Assembly (NCBI GenBank): GCA_903906515.1
Contig: CAIVKO010000065.1
Location: forward strand, 62,001 to 126,000
Source of the DNA: Akkermansiaceae bacterium
GTDB taxonomy: Bacteria > Verrucomicrobiota > Verrucomicrobiia > Verrucomicrobiales > Akkermansiaceae
Reading direction: 5' to 3'
Length of the DNA stretch: 64,000 nt
Below the pieces are notes generated by a model that was given only the letters and a program-made list of their open reading frames with translations, was not told where the DNA came from and did not search any database. Of the stretch, positions 25,072 to 33,437 are shown piece after piece (within the stretch, counting starts at the first letter, position 1; each line of letters starts with the position of its first letter). Made by a program: the position numbers and the translations under genes.

Positions 25072-26757
25072 ATGAAAAAATCTCCGGTTCCGTCCGATAT
25101 CGACATCGCCCGCGAGGCACGCATGCTGCCGATCGAAAAAGTCGCCGAGCGTCTTGATATCCCTACGGATGATCTCGAACACTATGGCAAATACAAGGCC
25201 AAGGTGTCGCTCGACTTCCTCAACAGTCGCAGCCAGGCCAAGCCCGGCAAGTTGGTGTTGGTGACCGCCATCTCGCCCACTCCCGCGGGTGAGGGAAAAA
25301 CCACCACCACTATCGGTCTGGGAGACGGGCTCAACCGCATCGGCAAGCGCACCACCGTCTGCCTGCGCGAGCCATCGCTGGGACCCTGCTTCGGCATGAA
25401 AGGCGGAGCCGCTGGCGGTGGATATGCCCAGGTGGTTCCGATGGAGGACATCAACCTGCATTTTACCGGAGATTTTCACGCTCTAACATCCGCGCACAAC
25501 CTGCTGGCGGCGATGGTGGACAACCACCTCAACCACGGCAATGCCCTTGGCATCGATCCCTCGCGCATCGTCTGGAAACGGGTGATGGACATGAATGACC
25601 GCTCGCTGCGTGAAATCGTCGTCGGCCTCGGCGGCCCGGCCAACGGCGTGTGCCATGAATCCGGATTTGACATCACTGTGGCTTCCGAAGTCATGGCGAT
25701 CTTCTGTCTGTCGCAATCGCTGGCGGAACTTCGCGAGCGCCTCGGTAAAATCATTATCGGCTACACCCGCGACAAACAACCTGTCACCGCCGCGCAACTC
25801 AAGGCCAACGGTGCCATGACCGTGCTGCTCCGGGATGCCATCAAACCCAACCTTGTCCAGACCCTCGAAAACAATCCGGCCTTTGTTCACGGAGGTCCCT
25901 TTGCTAACATCGCGCACGGCTGCAACAGCGTCATCGCCACCAAGCTCTCGATGAGCCTCAGCGATTTCACCGTCACCGAAGCCGGCTTCGGTGCCGACCT
26001 GGGCGCGGAGAAATTCCTCGATATCAAGTGCCGCCAGGCTGGCATCCGCCCGGATGTGGTGGTGCTGGTCGCTACCGTCCGAGCCCTGAAAATGCACGGT
26101 GGTGTTGATAAAAAAGACCTGCTTCCTCCCAACCCGGATGCCGTGCTCCGCGGTCTCGCCAATCTGGAGAAACATTTGTCGAACATTTCCGGATTCGGGC
26201 TTCCCGTGGTCGTCGCGATCAACCACTTCACCTCGGATGCGGAAGAGGAACTCAGCATCATCGAGCAACGCTGCGCCGCTCTTGGCGTGAAAGCCGTGCG
26301 CGCCACCCATTGGGCACACGGAGGTGCCGGAACAGAGGAGCTCGCCCGTGTCGTTGCTGAACTCGCGGAGAACGCCCCCAACACCTTCGATTTCCTCTAC
26401 CCGCCGGAAATGCCGCTCTGGGAAAAGGTGCGCACCATCGCCCAGAAAATCTATGGTGCCAACGATATCACCGCGAACAATCAGGTGCGGGCGAAATTCA
26501 ACGATCTCGAAAAAGCCGGTTTCGGCAACTTCACGGTCTGCCTCGCCAAGACCCAGTATTCGTTCTCCACGGACCCCGCCCTCTGCGGTCGTCCCACTGA
26601 TTTTGAAGTGGTCATTCGCGATGTCAAAATCTCCGCGGGTGCCGGCTTTATCGTCGTTCTAACCGGCGATATCATGACCATGCCGGGCCTGCCTAAAGTA
26701 CCGTCTGCGGAGGTCATCGATATTGACGAAAATGGACGGATCGTCGGATTGTTCTAA
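25072..26757 (+). CDS. fhs: Formate-tetrahydrofolate ligase
   Basis: 561 aa, full length for the family (about 555-560). It makes 10-formyl-THF from formate, ATP and THF. The signature near residue 65 is [20 protein letters not shown] (P-loop), and [20 protein letters not shown] follows. Further conserved blocks are [11 protein letters not shown] and [11 protein letters not shown]. It is the last gene of the OFA-metFV-MeTr-fhs run and is followed by a probable terminator. Together the genes supply reactions at both ends of the folate methyl branch; folD, needed between them, is elsewhere. Confidence 0.95.
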   Translation: MKKSPVPSDIDIAREARMLPIEKVAERLDIPTDDLEHYGKYKAKVSLDFLNSRSQAKPGKLVLVTAISPTPAGEGKTTTTIGLGDGLNRIGKRTTVCLREPSLGPCFGMKGGAAGGGYAQVVPMEDINLHFTGDFHALTSAHNLLAAMVDNHLNHGNALGIDPSRIVWKRVMDMNDRSLREIVVGLGGPANGVCHESGFDITVASEVMAIFCLSQSLAELRERLGKIIIGYTRDKQPVTAAQLKANGAMTVLLRDAIKPNLVQTLENNPAFVHGGPFANIAHGCNSVIATKLSMSLSDFTVTEAGFGADLGAEKFLDIKCRQAGIRPDVVVLVATVRALKMHGGVDKKDLLPPNPDAVLRGLANLEKHLSNISGFGLPVVVAINHFTSDAEEELSIIEQRCAALGVKAVRATHWAHGGAGTEELARVVAELAENAPNTFDFLYPPEMPLWEKVRTIAQKIYGANDITANNQVRAKFNDLEKAGFGNFTVCLAKTQYSFSTDPALCGRPTDFEVVIRDVKISAGAGFIVVLTGDIMTMPGLPKVPSAEVIDIDENGRIVGLF

Positions 26758-26800
26758 ACAGGTTGGAGAAAAATCCAAGGAGTCACTTTTGTTTGAAGGT

Positions 26801-26832
26801 TCCGGGTAGAATGACCCGGAGACTGGTTTTTT
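26801..26832 (+). terminator. Probable Rho-independent terminator after fhs
   Basis: A perfect 7-bp stem (TCCGGGT / ACCCGGA) with a 6-nt loop at 26801-26820 is followed six bases later by a run of six T (26827-26832). The gap between stem and T run makes it weaker than a textbook terminator. Confidence 0.45.
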
Positions 26833-26978
26833 GAGGTGTGGACAGAGGGATCCAATCCGGGACCGGTCAGAATACTCCCTCAATCACCAGTGGCGCGGAG
26901 TGTGAAATCCGCCTAAAATGAAGAATACCTGAATCGCCAGAAATGAAAAATTTCAACATTCATTTTTTTCCTTGCAAT

Positions 26979-27000
26979 CATATCGCATATTTGAGATATG
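26979..27000. promoter_or_regulatory. Palindromic operator overlapping the ArsR start codon
   Basis: CATATC and GATATG, perfect 6-bp arms 10 bp apart, form a 22-bp dyad whose right arm ends on the ATG (26998-27000). Dyads with ATAT-type arms are typical ArsR-family operators, and position implies autorepression of this gene together with the disulfide reductase. Confidence 0.55.
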
Positions 27001-27312
27001 AAATCCATGCCTGTTGCGAAACTTGAAGCATTTGAGAAATCGGCGGTGAGCATGGCGGCCTTTGCCAAGGCTTTGGCGCATCCTGCGCGGATCTGTATTC
27101 TGCGGTATTTGGCGGGTAAGGGAGAGGTGGCGTGCATGGACATCGTGGCGGCTTTACCACTGTCCCAGCCAGCTTGTTCCCGCCACATCAACGAGCTGCG
27201 CAAGGCCGGCCTCTTAAAATCACGCGAGCGAGGGAGTCATGTGTTTTTCCAAATCGACGAATCCGCGCTCAGCCGCTTTTGTCAAGCGATGAATCAAACC
27301 CTGCATCCCTGA
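26998..27312 (+). CDS. ArsR-family repressor, possibly thiol/persulfide-sensing
   Basis: 104 aa winged helix: FAKALAHPARICILRYLAG, recognition helix SQPACSRHINELRKAGLL, wing RERGSHVFFQI. Cysteines lie at about 33, 46, 60 and 95; C46 (in the helix after KGEVA) and C95 (last helix) are placed roughly like the dithiol pair of SqrR/BigR persulfide sensors, which is suggestive only. No metal-binding CxC is present. A dyad overlaps its start, and the next gene, 32 nt on, is a CoA-disulfide reductase with rhodanese domain, which supports sulfur or redox sensing. ATG at 27007 is an alternative start. Confidence 0.85.
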   Translation: MKSMPVAKLEAFEKSAVSMAAFAKALAHPARICILRYLAGKGEVACMDIVAALPLSQPACSRHINELRKAGLLKSRERGSHVFFQIDESALSRFCQAMNQTLHP

Positions 27313-27344
27313 AAATCTCAAATTCCAAAATCCACATTTCCATC

Positions 27345-28976
27345 ATGAAACCAAACATTGAAACCCTAGTCATCGTCGGCGGAGTGGCCGGTGGTGCGTC
27401 TGCCGCAGCCCGTGCCCGCCGTCATTCGGAATCCACGCACATCATCCTCATCGAGCGCGGGCCGGATGTGTCATTCGCCAACTGCGGACTTCCCTATCAC
27501 ATTGGCGGTGAGATTCCGGACCGTGCAGAGCTTGCCATCCAGACGCCGGCCAGCTTGCGTGCCATCCTCAATCTTGATGTCCGCACCTTGACGGAGACCA
27601 TCGCCATTGACCGTGGGCAGCGAGAGGTTCGGGTTCGTTCACTCACGGATAGTTCCGAGTCGGTGATCGCATACGACAAGCTCATTTTAGCGCCTGGGGC
27701 CAGCCCGTTGCGTCCGCCATTGCCGGGGATCGACAGTCCGCTCATCCACACGTTGCGCAATCTACAGGATATGGACCGCATCAAGGAGGCTGCGGCGAAG
27801 GTAGATCACGTGGCCATCATCGGCGCGGGTTTCATCGGTCTGGAAATGGCCGAGCAGCTTCATGCCATCGGCAAGAAAGTCAGCGTCATCGAGCTTCAGC
27901 CACAAGTGTTGCCACAGATGGATGCGGAGATGGTGCGTCCGCTGGAAAAAGCGCTGGGAGACAAGGGCGTGGAATTGATCCTAGGTGATGGTATCGATGG
28001 ATTTGAAACCATGTCTAACGGAATTTCAGCCAAACTCAAATCCGGAAGATCGCTGGAAACCGGTTTGGTGATCCTATCGATCGGCGTGCGTCCGGAAAGC
28101 GGTCTGGCCAAGGATGCGGGTCTTGAGCTCGGCCCGCGCGGCCATATCAAGGTCGATTCCTATCAGCTGACATCTGATCCGGACATTTATGCGGTCGGAG
28201 ATGTTTGTGAAACGGCGGAGCCGGTTCTCGGCAAGCGTGCAGCGATTCCACTTGGTGGCCCTGCGAACCGTCAGGGTCGCACAGCAGCCGATCATATTTT
28301 CACCGGACAGAAAGCGTTGCCCTATCCCGGCAGCATCGGCACCGCCATCGTGCGCGTGTTCGATCATGCGGCTGGAATCACCGGATATTCGGAATCCCGT
28401 CTCAAGGCGGAGGGTGTTTCCTATCAGGCTGTCACCGTCAACGGATCGTCCCACGCCAGTTATTTTCCTGGAGCGGAAACCATTACTTTCAAATTGTTGT
28501 GGAATCCGGAAACCGGACACGTGCTCGGCGCCCAGGCCAGCGGCAAGGATGGGGTGGACAAGCGCCTTGATGTCATTGCCACGGCACTGCGGGGACGTCT
28601 GACCATCGATGATCTGGCGCATCTGGAACTGGCCTATGCGCCACCGTTCGGCAATGCCAAGGATGTCATCAACGTCGCAGGATTCGCCGCCGGCAATATC
28701 CGCGACGGGTTGTTAGTTCCGGTGGAGGAACTCGCGGATGCGGGGGACCAGATCATCGACGTCCGCCCCGCCGCCGTTGCCGCGAAACGTCCGGTGCCGG
28801 GTGCTAAAAACATCCCGCTGGGTGAACTCCGCGGGCGACTGGGAGAAATCGACGCCTCCAAGCCGGTCTTCACCATCTGCCAGATGGGGAAAACCAGTTA
28901 TTTCGCCGCTCGCATTCTGGCCAATCACGGATTCGACGCCCGCAGCATCCTCGGCGGTGCCCATCATCAGATGTGA
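27345..28976 (+). CDS. cdr: CoA-disulfide reductase fused to C-terminal rhodanese domain
   Basis: 543 aa from ATG at 27345; longer in-frame readings run into the ArsR gene. FAD domain: VIVGGVAGGASAAARARR. The catalytic cysteine of CoA-disulfide reductases is in SFANCGLPYHIGG (about residue 46). NAD(P)H domain: AIIGAGFIGLEMAE. A second FAD block is DIYAVGDV. The C-terminal rhodanese domain (about 455-543) has the active loop CQMGKTS (about 511). Such fusions reduce CoA disulfide or CoA/polysulfide persulfides. Regulation by the upstream ArsR is inferred from the operator dyad and 32-nt spacing. Confidence 0.9.
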   Translation: MKPNIETLVIVGGVAGGASAAARARRHSESTHIILIERGPDVSFANCGLPYHIGGEIPDRAELAIQTPASLRAILNLDVRTLTETIAIDRGQREVRVRSLTDSSESVIAYDKLILAPGASPLRPPLPGIDSPLIHTLRNLQDMDRIKEAAAKVDHVAIIGAGFIGLEMAEQLHAIGKKVSVIELQPQVLPQMDAEMVRPLEKALGDKGVELILGDGIDGFETMSNGISAKLKSGRSLETGLVILSIGVRPESGLAKDAGLELGPRGHIKVDSYQLTSDPDIYAVGDVCETAEPVLGKRAAIPLGGPANRQGRTAADHIFTGQKALPYPGSIGTAIVRVFDHAAGITGYSESRLKAEGVSYQAVTVNGSSHASYFPGAETITFKLLWNPETGHVLGAQASGKDGVDKRLDVIATALRGRLTIDDLAHLELAYAPPFGNAKDVINVAGFAAGNIRDGLLVPVEELADAGDQIIDVRPAAVAAKRPVPGAKNIPLGELRGRLGEIDASKPVFTICQMGKTSYFAARILANHGFDARSILGGAHHQM

Positions 28977-29073
28977 GTGGGAGATCGCGGCCACGTCCAG
29001 ACACATGGTTTCATCGATTTTGTGCTTGTCGTGGCAGGGCGGGCGACCGCTGATGGTATAAATCCTTTATCCC

Positions 29074-29547
29074 ATGTTCAACCTCTCCATACCTTGGTGG
29101 GAATTCGTCATCCGCTGCGTGATTGTTTACGTCTTCCTGCTGGCCTTGCTCAGGATTTCCGGCAAGCGCCAGATCGGCCAGCTTTCGCCCTTCGATCTTG
29201 TGCTCCTGCTGGTGCTCTCGAACGCCGTGCAGAACTCAATGAACGGCGGCGACAACTCCCTGCTCGGCGGACTCATCGCCGCGACCACTTTGGTCGTCCT
29301 CAACTACCTTGTCGGTCAGGCCGTATTTCGCAACAAGCGCTTGGAATTCATGATCGAGGGTCGTCCACAGATCCTGATCCACGATGGCAGACTCTTCGAG
29401 GACATCATGGCCCGATCCCAGCTCACGCACCACGAACTCAACGCCGCACTCCGCCAGAGCGGATGTTCCAACATAGAGGAAGTTCACTGTGCGATCCTCG
29501 AAAACAACGGCTCCGTCACCGTCACATCCCGCAAGAACCACTCATAG
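29074..29547 (+). CDS. DUF421 (YetF-like) membrane protein
   Basis: 157 aa. Two to three N-terminal membrane helices (WWEFVIRCVIVYVFLLALL; LLGGLIAATTLVVLNYLVG) flank the family block RISGKRQIGQLSPFDLVLLL. A small alpha/beta domain follows (FMIEGRPQILIHDGRLFEDI; HHELNAALRQSG). This is the DUF421/YetF layout, a short version with one soluble domain. Function unknown. The stop overlaps the left outer end of a palindromic repeat element. The start has no Shine-Dalgarno sequence (CTTTATCCC before ATG). Confidence 0.85.
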   Translation: MFNLSIPWWEFVIRCVIVYVFLLALLRISGKRQIGQLSPFDLVLLLVLSNAVQNSMNGGDNSLLGGLIAATTLVVLNYLVGQAVFRNKRLEFMIEGRPQILIHDGRLFEDIMARSQLTHHELNAALRQSGCSNIEEVHCAILENNGSVTVTSRKNHS

Positions 29548-29718
29548 AGCCTGTCTTATAAATGGCAGGGACCGATCTCCGAGCGGTCCGGTAAATGAAA
29601 TGCGAACGCGAGGCCCATGAAAGTAATTAAAAATCAAATCATGGACGATGGTTCACACCTCATTCTCGCGGACCGCTCGGAGATCGGTCCCTGCCTTTGC
29701 GTGTTTTTCAGACACGCT
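29547..29718. mobile_element. MITE-like palindromic element, copy A
   Basis: The core 29564-29695 has perfect 27-bp inverted ends (29564-29590 and 29669-29695, beginning GGCAGGGACCGATCTCCG). The inner sequence is itself an imperfect palindrome. Outer flanks (AGCnTGTCT followed by an A-rich run) are shared with copies B and C. There is no coding capacity. The element is probably mobilised in trans; no transposase or RAYT gene is present nearby. Confidence 0.8.
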
Positions 29719-30261
29719 AATGGGTGTGACGTCGGAAGTCGCGTTCAGCACGCGTTTCCATAGCTCGTCTTCGCCGGTGTGGCCGTGTTGTCGGAGCATG
29801 CTGGAAATATCCGCAAGTAAGAGCTCCGGACAGGTCGGGTCTCCGGTCAGGGTGGGCCGCGCCGCGCAGGCCAGCGCCCACATGGCCCATGCGCGGGCCA
29901 TGCGGATTTCCCTGCGCTCCCCGCGCAACCGGCACGCCTGGTGTTGGAAGCTCAGGCGGGGATTGCCGGGGAAGTCATCGCTGTCATGATGGGCGAGTAT
30001 CCATCTAACCGCCGCGTAGGGTAGCGGCCATGCGGACAAAACAGGATCGTTTTCCGGCAAGTCCGCATAGAGTGCCCGGGTGAGCGCCAACAAAGAGCGT
30101 CCGGCATGACCCGTTCGCCACAGATGATGGGCGTAAACCAATGCCGATTCGTAAAACCCGGCGTCCCTGCGCGTCCCGTACCGACTCAGCACCCGGTAGT
30201 CGAGCGGACCGCCGGGATCTGGCAAATGCGGACAGGTCGGTAACTGTCGGTCATGGTTCAT
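29653..30261 (-). CDS. Conserved hypothetical protein with element-derived C-terminus
   Basis: 202 aa, no recognised domain, no signal peptide. The N-terminus is rich in His, Pro and Cys (LPTCPHLPDPGGPLDYRVLS). The middle is helical with many Trp and Ala residues (MARAWAMWALACAA). The last 13 codons (GTDLRAVRENEV and stop) lie inside the right inverted repeat of palindromic element A, so the element evidently inserted at the 3' end and replaced the original tail. Whether the protein is still functional is unknown. It is divergently placed from no close partner; pyruvate kinase lies downstream on the same strand side after 70 nt of non-coding sequence. Confidence 0.65.
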   Translation of the reverse strand: MNHDRQLPTCPHLPDPGGPLDYRVLSRYGTRRDAGFYESALVYAHHLWRTGHAGRSLLALTRALYADLPENDPVLSAWPLPYAAVRWILAHHDSDDFPGNPRLSFQHQACRLRGERREIRMARAWAMWALACAARPTLTGDPTCPELLLADISSMLRQHGHTGEDELWKRVLNATSDVTPISVSEKHAKAGTDLRAVRENEV

Positions 30262-30334
30262 TTCCGGTTTGGAGAAAATCTAACAATCAACACGCATGAG
30301 GAGAAAATAGAATCGCCCGTTCCCGTCAAAACGA

Positions 30335-31738
30335 CTACGCGTGGTGGAGAAGGATCGAGTTGGCGGCGAAGTGATCGGAGAGGATGTCCGCGACGATAAC
30401 GATCGGGTTTCCGGGATGAACGAATCCTTCCTTGAGGAGGTATTTGGTGACGTTCTGGATGGTTTCCTCGATGCTGGTGGAAAATGGCAGCTTGATGGCT
30501 GTCATGCCGCGTGTGAGGGCCATTTGACGACAGACTCTGTCCCTCGGTGAGATGGCGAAAATTTCGGCGGTGCGCGGGCGGAGCATGCCCAGGTGGTTTG
30601 CCAGGATGCCGCGGTGGGTGAGTACCACGAGGCGCGCGCCCGGCAGTGAATCTGCTAGAGTGGCTGCGGCGCGCGCGGTTTTCTGGCGTTCGTCACGCAG
30701 CAGCACGTTCTGGCCGAATCCGAGACCGCCGGAACGTTCGATGCGTGTGGAAATACGGACGAGGGCCTCGACGCAGCGTTCGGGGTATCGTCCCACGGAT
30801 GTTTCACCGGAAAGCATCAGGGAGTCGGCTTCTTCATAAGCTGCATTCATCACATCGGTCACTTCCGCGCGGGTGGGCGTGGGGTTGCTGATCATGGATT
30901 CGAGAAGCTGGGTGGCGACGATCACGCGGGTGCCGAGTTCGTGGCAGCGCCTGATGATGCGGCGTTGTAGCAATGGCAGTTCCTCAAACTCGACTTCGGT
31001 GCCAAGGTCGCCGCGTGCGATCATGATGACATCCGCTTCGGTGATGATGGCATCGATGTTCCGGATTGCTTCCTGGTCCTCGATTTTGGCGATGATCTGG
31101 GCATCGCCTTCCAGGGTTTTCATCGCATTGCGGAGTTCGCGGACGTGGGCGGCATCCCGCACGAACGATCCGGCGATGTAATCCGCGCCGCATTCCACGG
31201 CGAGGGCGAGGTCCTTGTGGTCTTTTTCAGTTAGGGCGGGGAGGTTGAGGCGGACGCCGGGTAGGTTGATGTGGCGGCGTGATCCCATCGTGCCGGGAGT
31301 TTTCACCGTGCAGAGGATGCGGTCCGCCTCCACCACATCGATGTGCATGAGCAAGGCTCCGTTATCCACGACGAGGGTGTTGCCCACGGAGACATCGCTC
31401 ATCAGTCCGTCGTAATTCACGGTGGTGGATTTTCCGGCGGTGGCAGTTGTGGTTTCTTTGCGGAATTCGACTTGATCTCCCTCGACAAGGGTTAGCGGTT
31501 GCGGGAGGTCACCGGTGCGGATCGATGGACCCGTTAGATCGAAGAGCACGCCGATGTGTTCGTTGCGCTTTTCGGCCAGACGACGGACGATTTTGACCAG
31601 CCCGGCGGCCCATGTGTGTTTGGCATGGCTCATGTTGATCCGGAATACGTTGGTTCCGGCTTCCATGAGTTTGCCGATCATTTCCTCTGACTCCGTGGCG
31701 GGGCCGAGTGTGCAGATGATTTTCGTTTTTCGGGACAT
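30335..31738 (-). CDS. pyk: Pyruvate kinase
   Basis: 467 aa from ATG at 31738 (MSRKTKIICTLGP). Converts phosphoenolpyruvate and ADP to pyruvate and ATP in glycolysis. Domain A motifs: RINMSHA at the N-terminus (most enzymes have N-F-S-H-G, so this is a mild variant), AKIEDQEAI with the catalytic lysine, and IMIARGDLGTEVEFEELP, the metal and PEP site. SGETSVGRYP follows. The B domain and a C-terminal domain are present, so length is normal. A TATAAT 13 nt before the ATG (31752-31757 on this strand) hints at a very short leader, but no matching -35 was seen. The caspase gene ends 25 nt upstream. Confidence 0.95.
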   Translation of the reverse strand: MSRKTKIICTLGPATESEEMIGKLMEAGTNVFRINMSHAKHTWAAGLVKIVRRLAEKRNEHIGVLFDLTGPSIRTGDLPQPLTLVEGDQVEFRKETTTATAGKSTTVNYDGLMSDVSVGNTLVVDNGALLMHIDVVEADRILCTVKTPGTMGSRRHINLPGVRLNLPALTEKDHKDLALAVECGADYIAGSFVRDAAHVRELRNAMKTLEGDAQIIAKIEDQEAIRNIDAIITEADVIMIARGDLGTEVEFEELPLLQRRIIRRCHELGTRVIVATQLLESMISNPTPTRAEVTDVMNAAYEEADSLMLSGETSVGRYPERCVEALVRISTRIERSGGLGFGQNVLLRDERQKTARAAATLADSLPGARLVVLTHRGILANHLGMLRPRTAEIFAISPRDRVCRQMALTRGMTAIKLPFSTSIEETIQNVTKYLLKEGFVHPGNPIVIVADILSDHFAANSILLHHA

Positions 31739-31763
31739 GGTGAAATTTGAGATTATAAGTGGT

Positions 31764-33158
31764 TTACGGGATGTCTGACAGCGCGTCTTGTGCCAGTTTT
31801 CTGGCCTTGGTTTGTTTGAATTTGCTGCTGGCGGCGGTGGTGAAATCGGCTTTGGCTTCCTCCTTGTGGCCGAGCGCGAGGTGGGCGCGGCCGCGGTTGA
31901 ACACGGGGTATGCGTCATCGGGGGAGAGGCGGATGGCCGCGTTGTAGGCGGTGAGGGCATCTCCGGCCTTGTCTAACAATAATAGGCAGTCGCCGCGCCG
32001 GTTCTGCGCCTTGGCCGTGAGCGGGGACTTCTGCGAGTGGTCGGGCGGCAGGCAATCGCGAATTGCGCTGAGAACGAGATCGCAAGTCTTCATCGTTGTC
32101 TCGATTTTAGCGGGTGGCAGGTCGCTCGCTTTGAGATCGTCTTTGGTAAGTTCCAGCAGGGTATCCAGCGGTGCGCTGGCGAAATCGCCCGGGCCACGGC
32201 TTGCAGTGGTGAGTCGGAGTGCGTCGATGCATTCTGCGGATTTGCCTGCCGCGGCGAGCTTGTTGATGGCGGCGGGAGTCGGGATTTTCACCGGTTCGGC
32301 CTTCATCGCGCGTGGTTGGCTGTCGGTGGGTGAGGTGTTGGTAACTGCCAGTGTGCTGGGCGCGGGGCCGGCGAGATAGATATCCTCGCCGACGAGTCGC
32401 GAATATTCGGCGGGTATTTGTGCGCCTGAGGTGCGTTTCATGACGTCCGCGCGGGTGCGTTTGAAAACCTGCTCGATCGTGAGACCCGGTGTGCGCAGGT
32501 GCGCGAGCAAGGCTTCGGTGTAGATTCCGTTCGTTCCGTCGCCGTCCTGCGCGGTGTGTCCGGCGTCGGTGGCGAATGCGATGAGCGAGCCCGCCGAAGG
32601 TTTCATTTCCGCGAGGCCGCCCGGAGTTGTGATATCCCGGCTGCGCGGGTTGCGGGCGACGGGTGTGGTTCGGCAGGCGTCGAGGATCACCAGGTTGCAG
32701 CGCCCGCCGGCGGCGCTCATTTCGGCTATCACTTGTTCCGCGTTGAAAAGTTTGGTTTCTGCGAGCATCCGCAGCGAGGTGTCGTCCGCGCCTTCAGGGT
32801 TGTAGCCGGACTTGACGGGGATCAAATAGTTCGACCCTCCGACCGAAATCCCGTGGCCGGCATAGTAAAACAGGGCGACCTCGGCACCGTTCAATTTGGA
32901 GCGGAAGCTGGCGACTGACTTCAGCAGTTCGTCACGGGTGACATTGTGTTCCTCGATGACGGTGAAGCCCAGGCCGCGCAGGGTTTTGGCCACGGTTTTC
33001 GCGTCGTTCACGGAATTTTTCAGCGCGCCCACGCTGGATTCGTATTTGGCATTGCCGATGACCAGTGCGGTGCGCGGGCTGATTTTTGGCGGAGCGGCGA
33101 CAGCCGTGAGCATGAGTCCGGAGAGGACTAGCATCGCATGGCGGAAGCGGGCGGTCAT
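31764..33158 (-). CDS. Secreted caspase-family (C14) peptidase with C-terminal TPR
   Basis: 464 aa from ATG at 33158 (alternative ATG 33170). A signal peptide (AMLVLSGLMLTAVAAP) leads into a caspase p20-like domain: TALVIGNAKYESSVGAL, catalytic histidine in FYYAGHGIS (about residue 99) and catalytic cysteine in VILDACRTTP (about 158). The dyad is intact, so a proteolytic role is possible. The C-terminal third contains at least one TPR pair (YNAAIRLSPDDAYPVFNRGR). The signal predicts a periplasmic location, unlike cytoplasmic metacaspases. Same strand as pyruvate kinase, 25 nt apart; a functional link is not evident. Confidence 0.85.
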   Translation of the reverse strand: MTARFRHAMLVLSGLMLTAVAAPPKISPRTALVIGNAKYESSVGALKNSVNDAKTVAKTLRGLGFTVIEEHNVTRDELLKSVASFRSKLNGAEVALFYYAGHGISVGGSNYLIPVKSGYNPEGADDTSLRMLAETKLFNAEQVIAEMSAAGGRCNLVILDACRTTPVARNPRSRDITTPGGLAEMKPSAGSLIAFATDAGHTAQDGDGTNGIYTEALLAHLRTPGLTIEQVFKRTRADVMKRTSGAQIPAEYSRLVGEDIYLAGPAPSTLAVTNTSPTDSQPRAMKAEPVKIPTPAAINKLAAAGKSAECIDALRLTTASRGPGDFASAPLDTLLELTKDDLKASDLPPAKIETTMKTCDLVLSAIRDCLPPDHSQKSPLTAKAQNRRGDCLLLLDKAGDALTAYNAAIRLSPDDAYPVFNRGRAHLALGHKEEAKADFTTAASSKFKQTKARKLAQDALSDIP

Positions 33159-33276
33159 GGCCGGTAGCATGCGAAATTCACCGGGCAGGTCAATCCCAAC
33201 GCTTTGGCCTGCTTGAGTTGGGTAATACACAAGGGATGGTCGAACTGGATTATCGGCACTGACAGGAAGAATTTGA

Positions 33277-33386
33277 ACCGCCAAGACGCCAAGGAAAACT
33301 CCATATGGGGCATTTGAAATCCGTTTCGATTTCTACAGACACGATCTATCTTTCATTCGACTTGGCGCACTTGGCGTCTTGGCGGT
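33277..33386. repeat. Intergenic inverted repeat (17-bp arms)
   Basis: Perfect 17-bp arms (ACCGCCAAGACGCCAAG at 33277-33293 and its complement at 33370-33386) flank 76 bp of unique sequence. Sequences of this type are, from memory, frequent between genes in several bacterial phyla. It lies between purC and the caspase gene, whose coding ends point away from it in this window. Confidence 0.75.
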
Positions 33387-33437
33387 GAAAAACCTCTTCA
33401 CTCTTCCTAATGGAGCCACCCTGGTCCGCCTGATCTA

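Noticed and set aside
27132-27344. Longer reading of the CoA-disulfide reductase
   Set aside because: The extra residues are an out-of-frame reading of the ArsR gene; the ATG at 27345 begins just before the FAD-binding strand.
31739-31960. Upstream extension of pyruvate kinase
   Set aside because: It overlaps the 3' end of the caspase gene and does not resemble pyruvate kinase.
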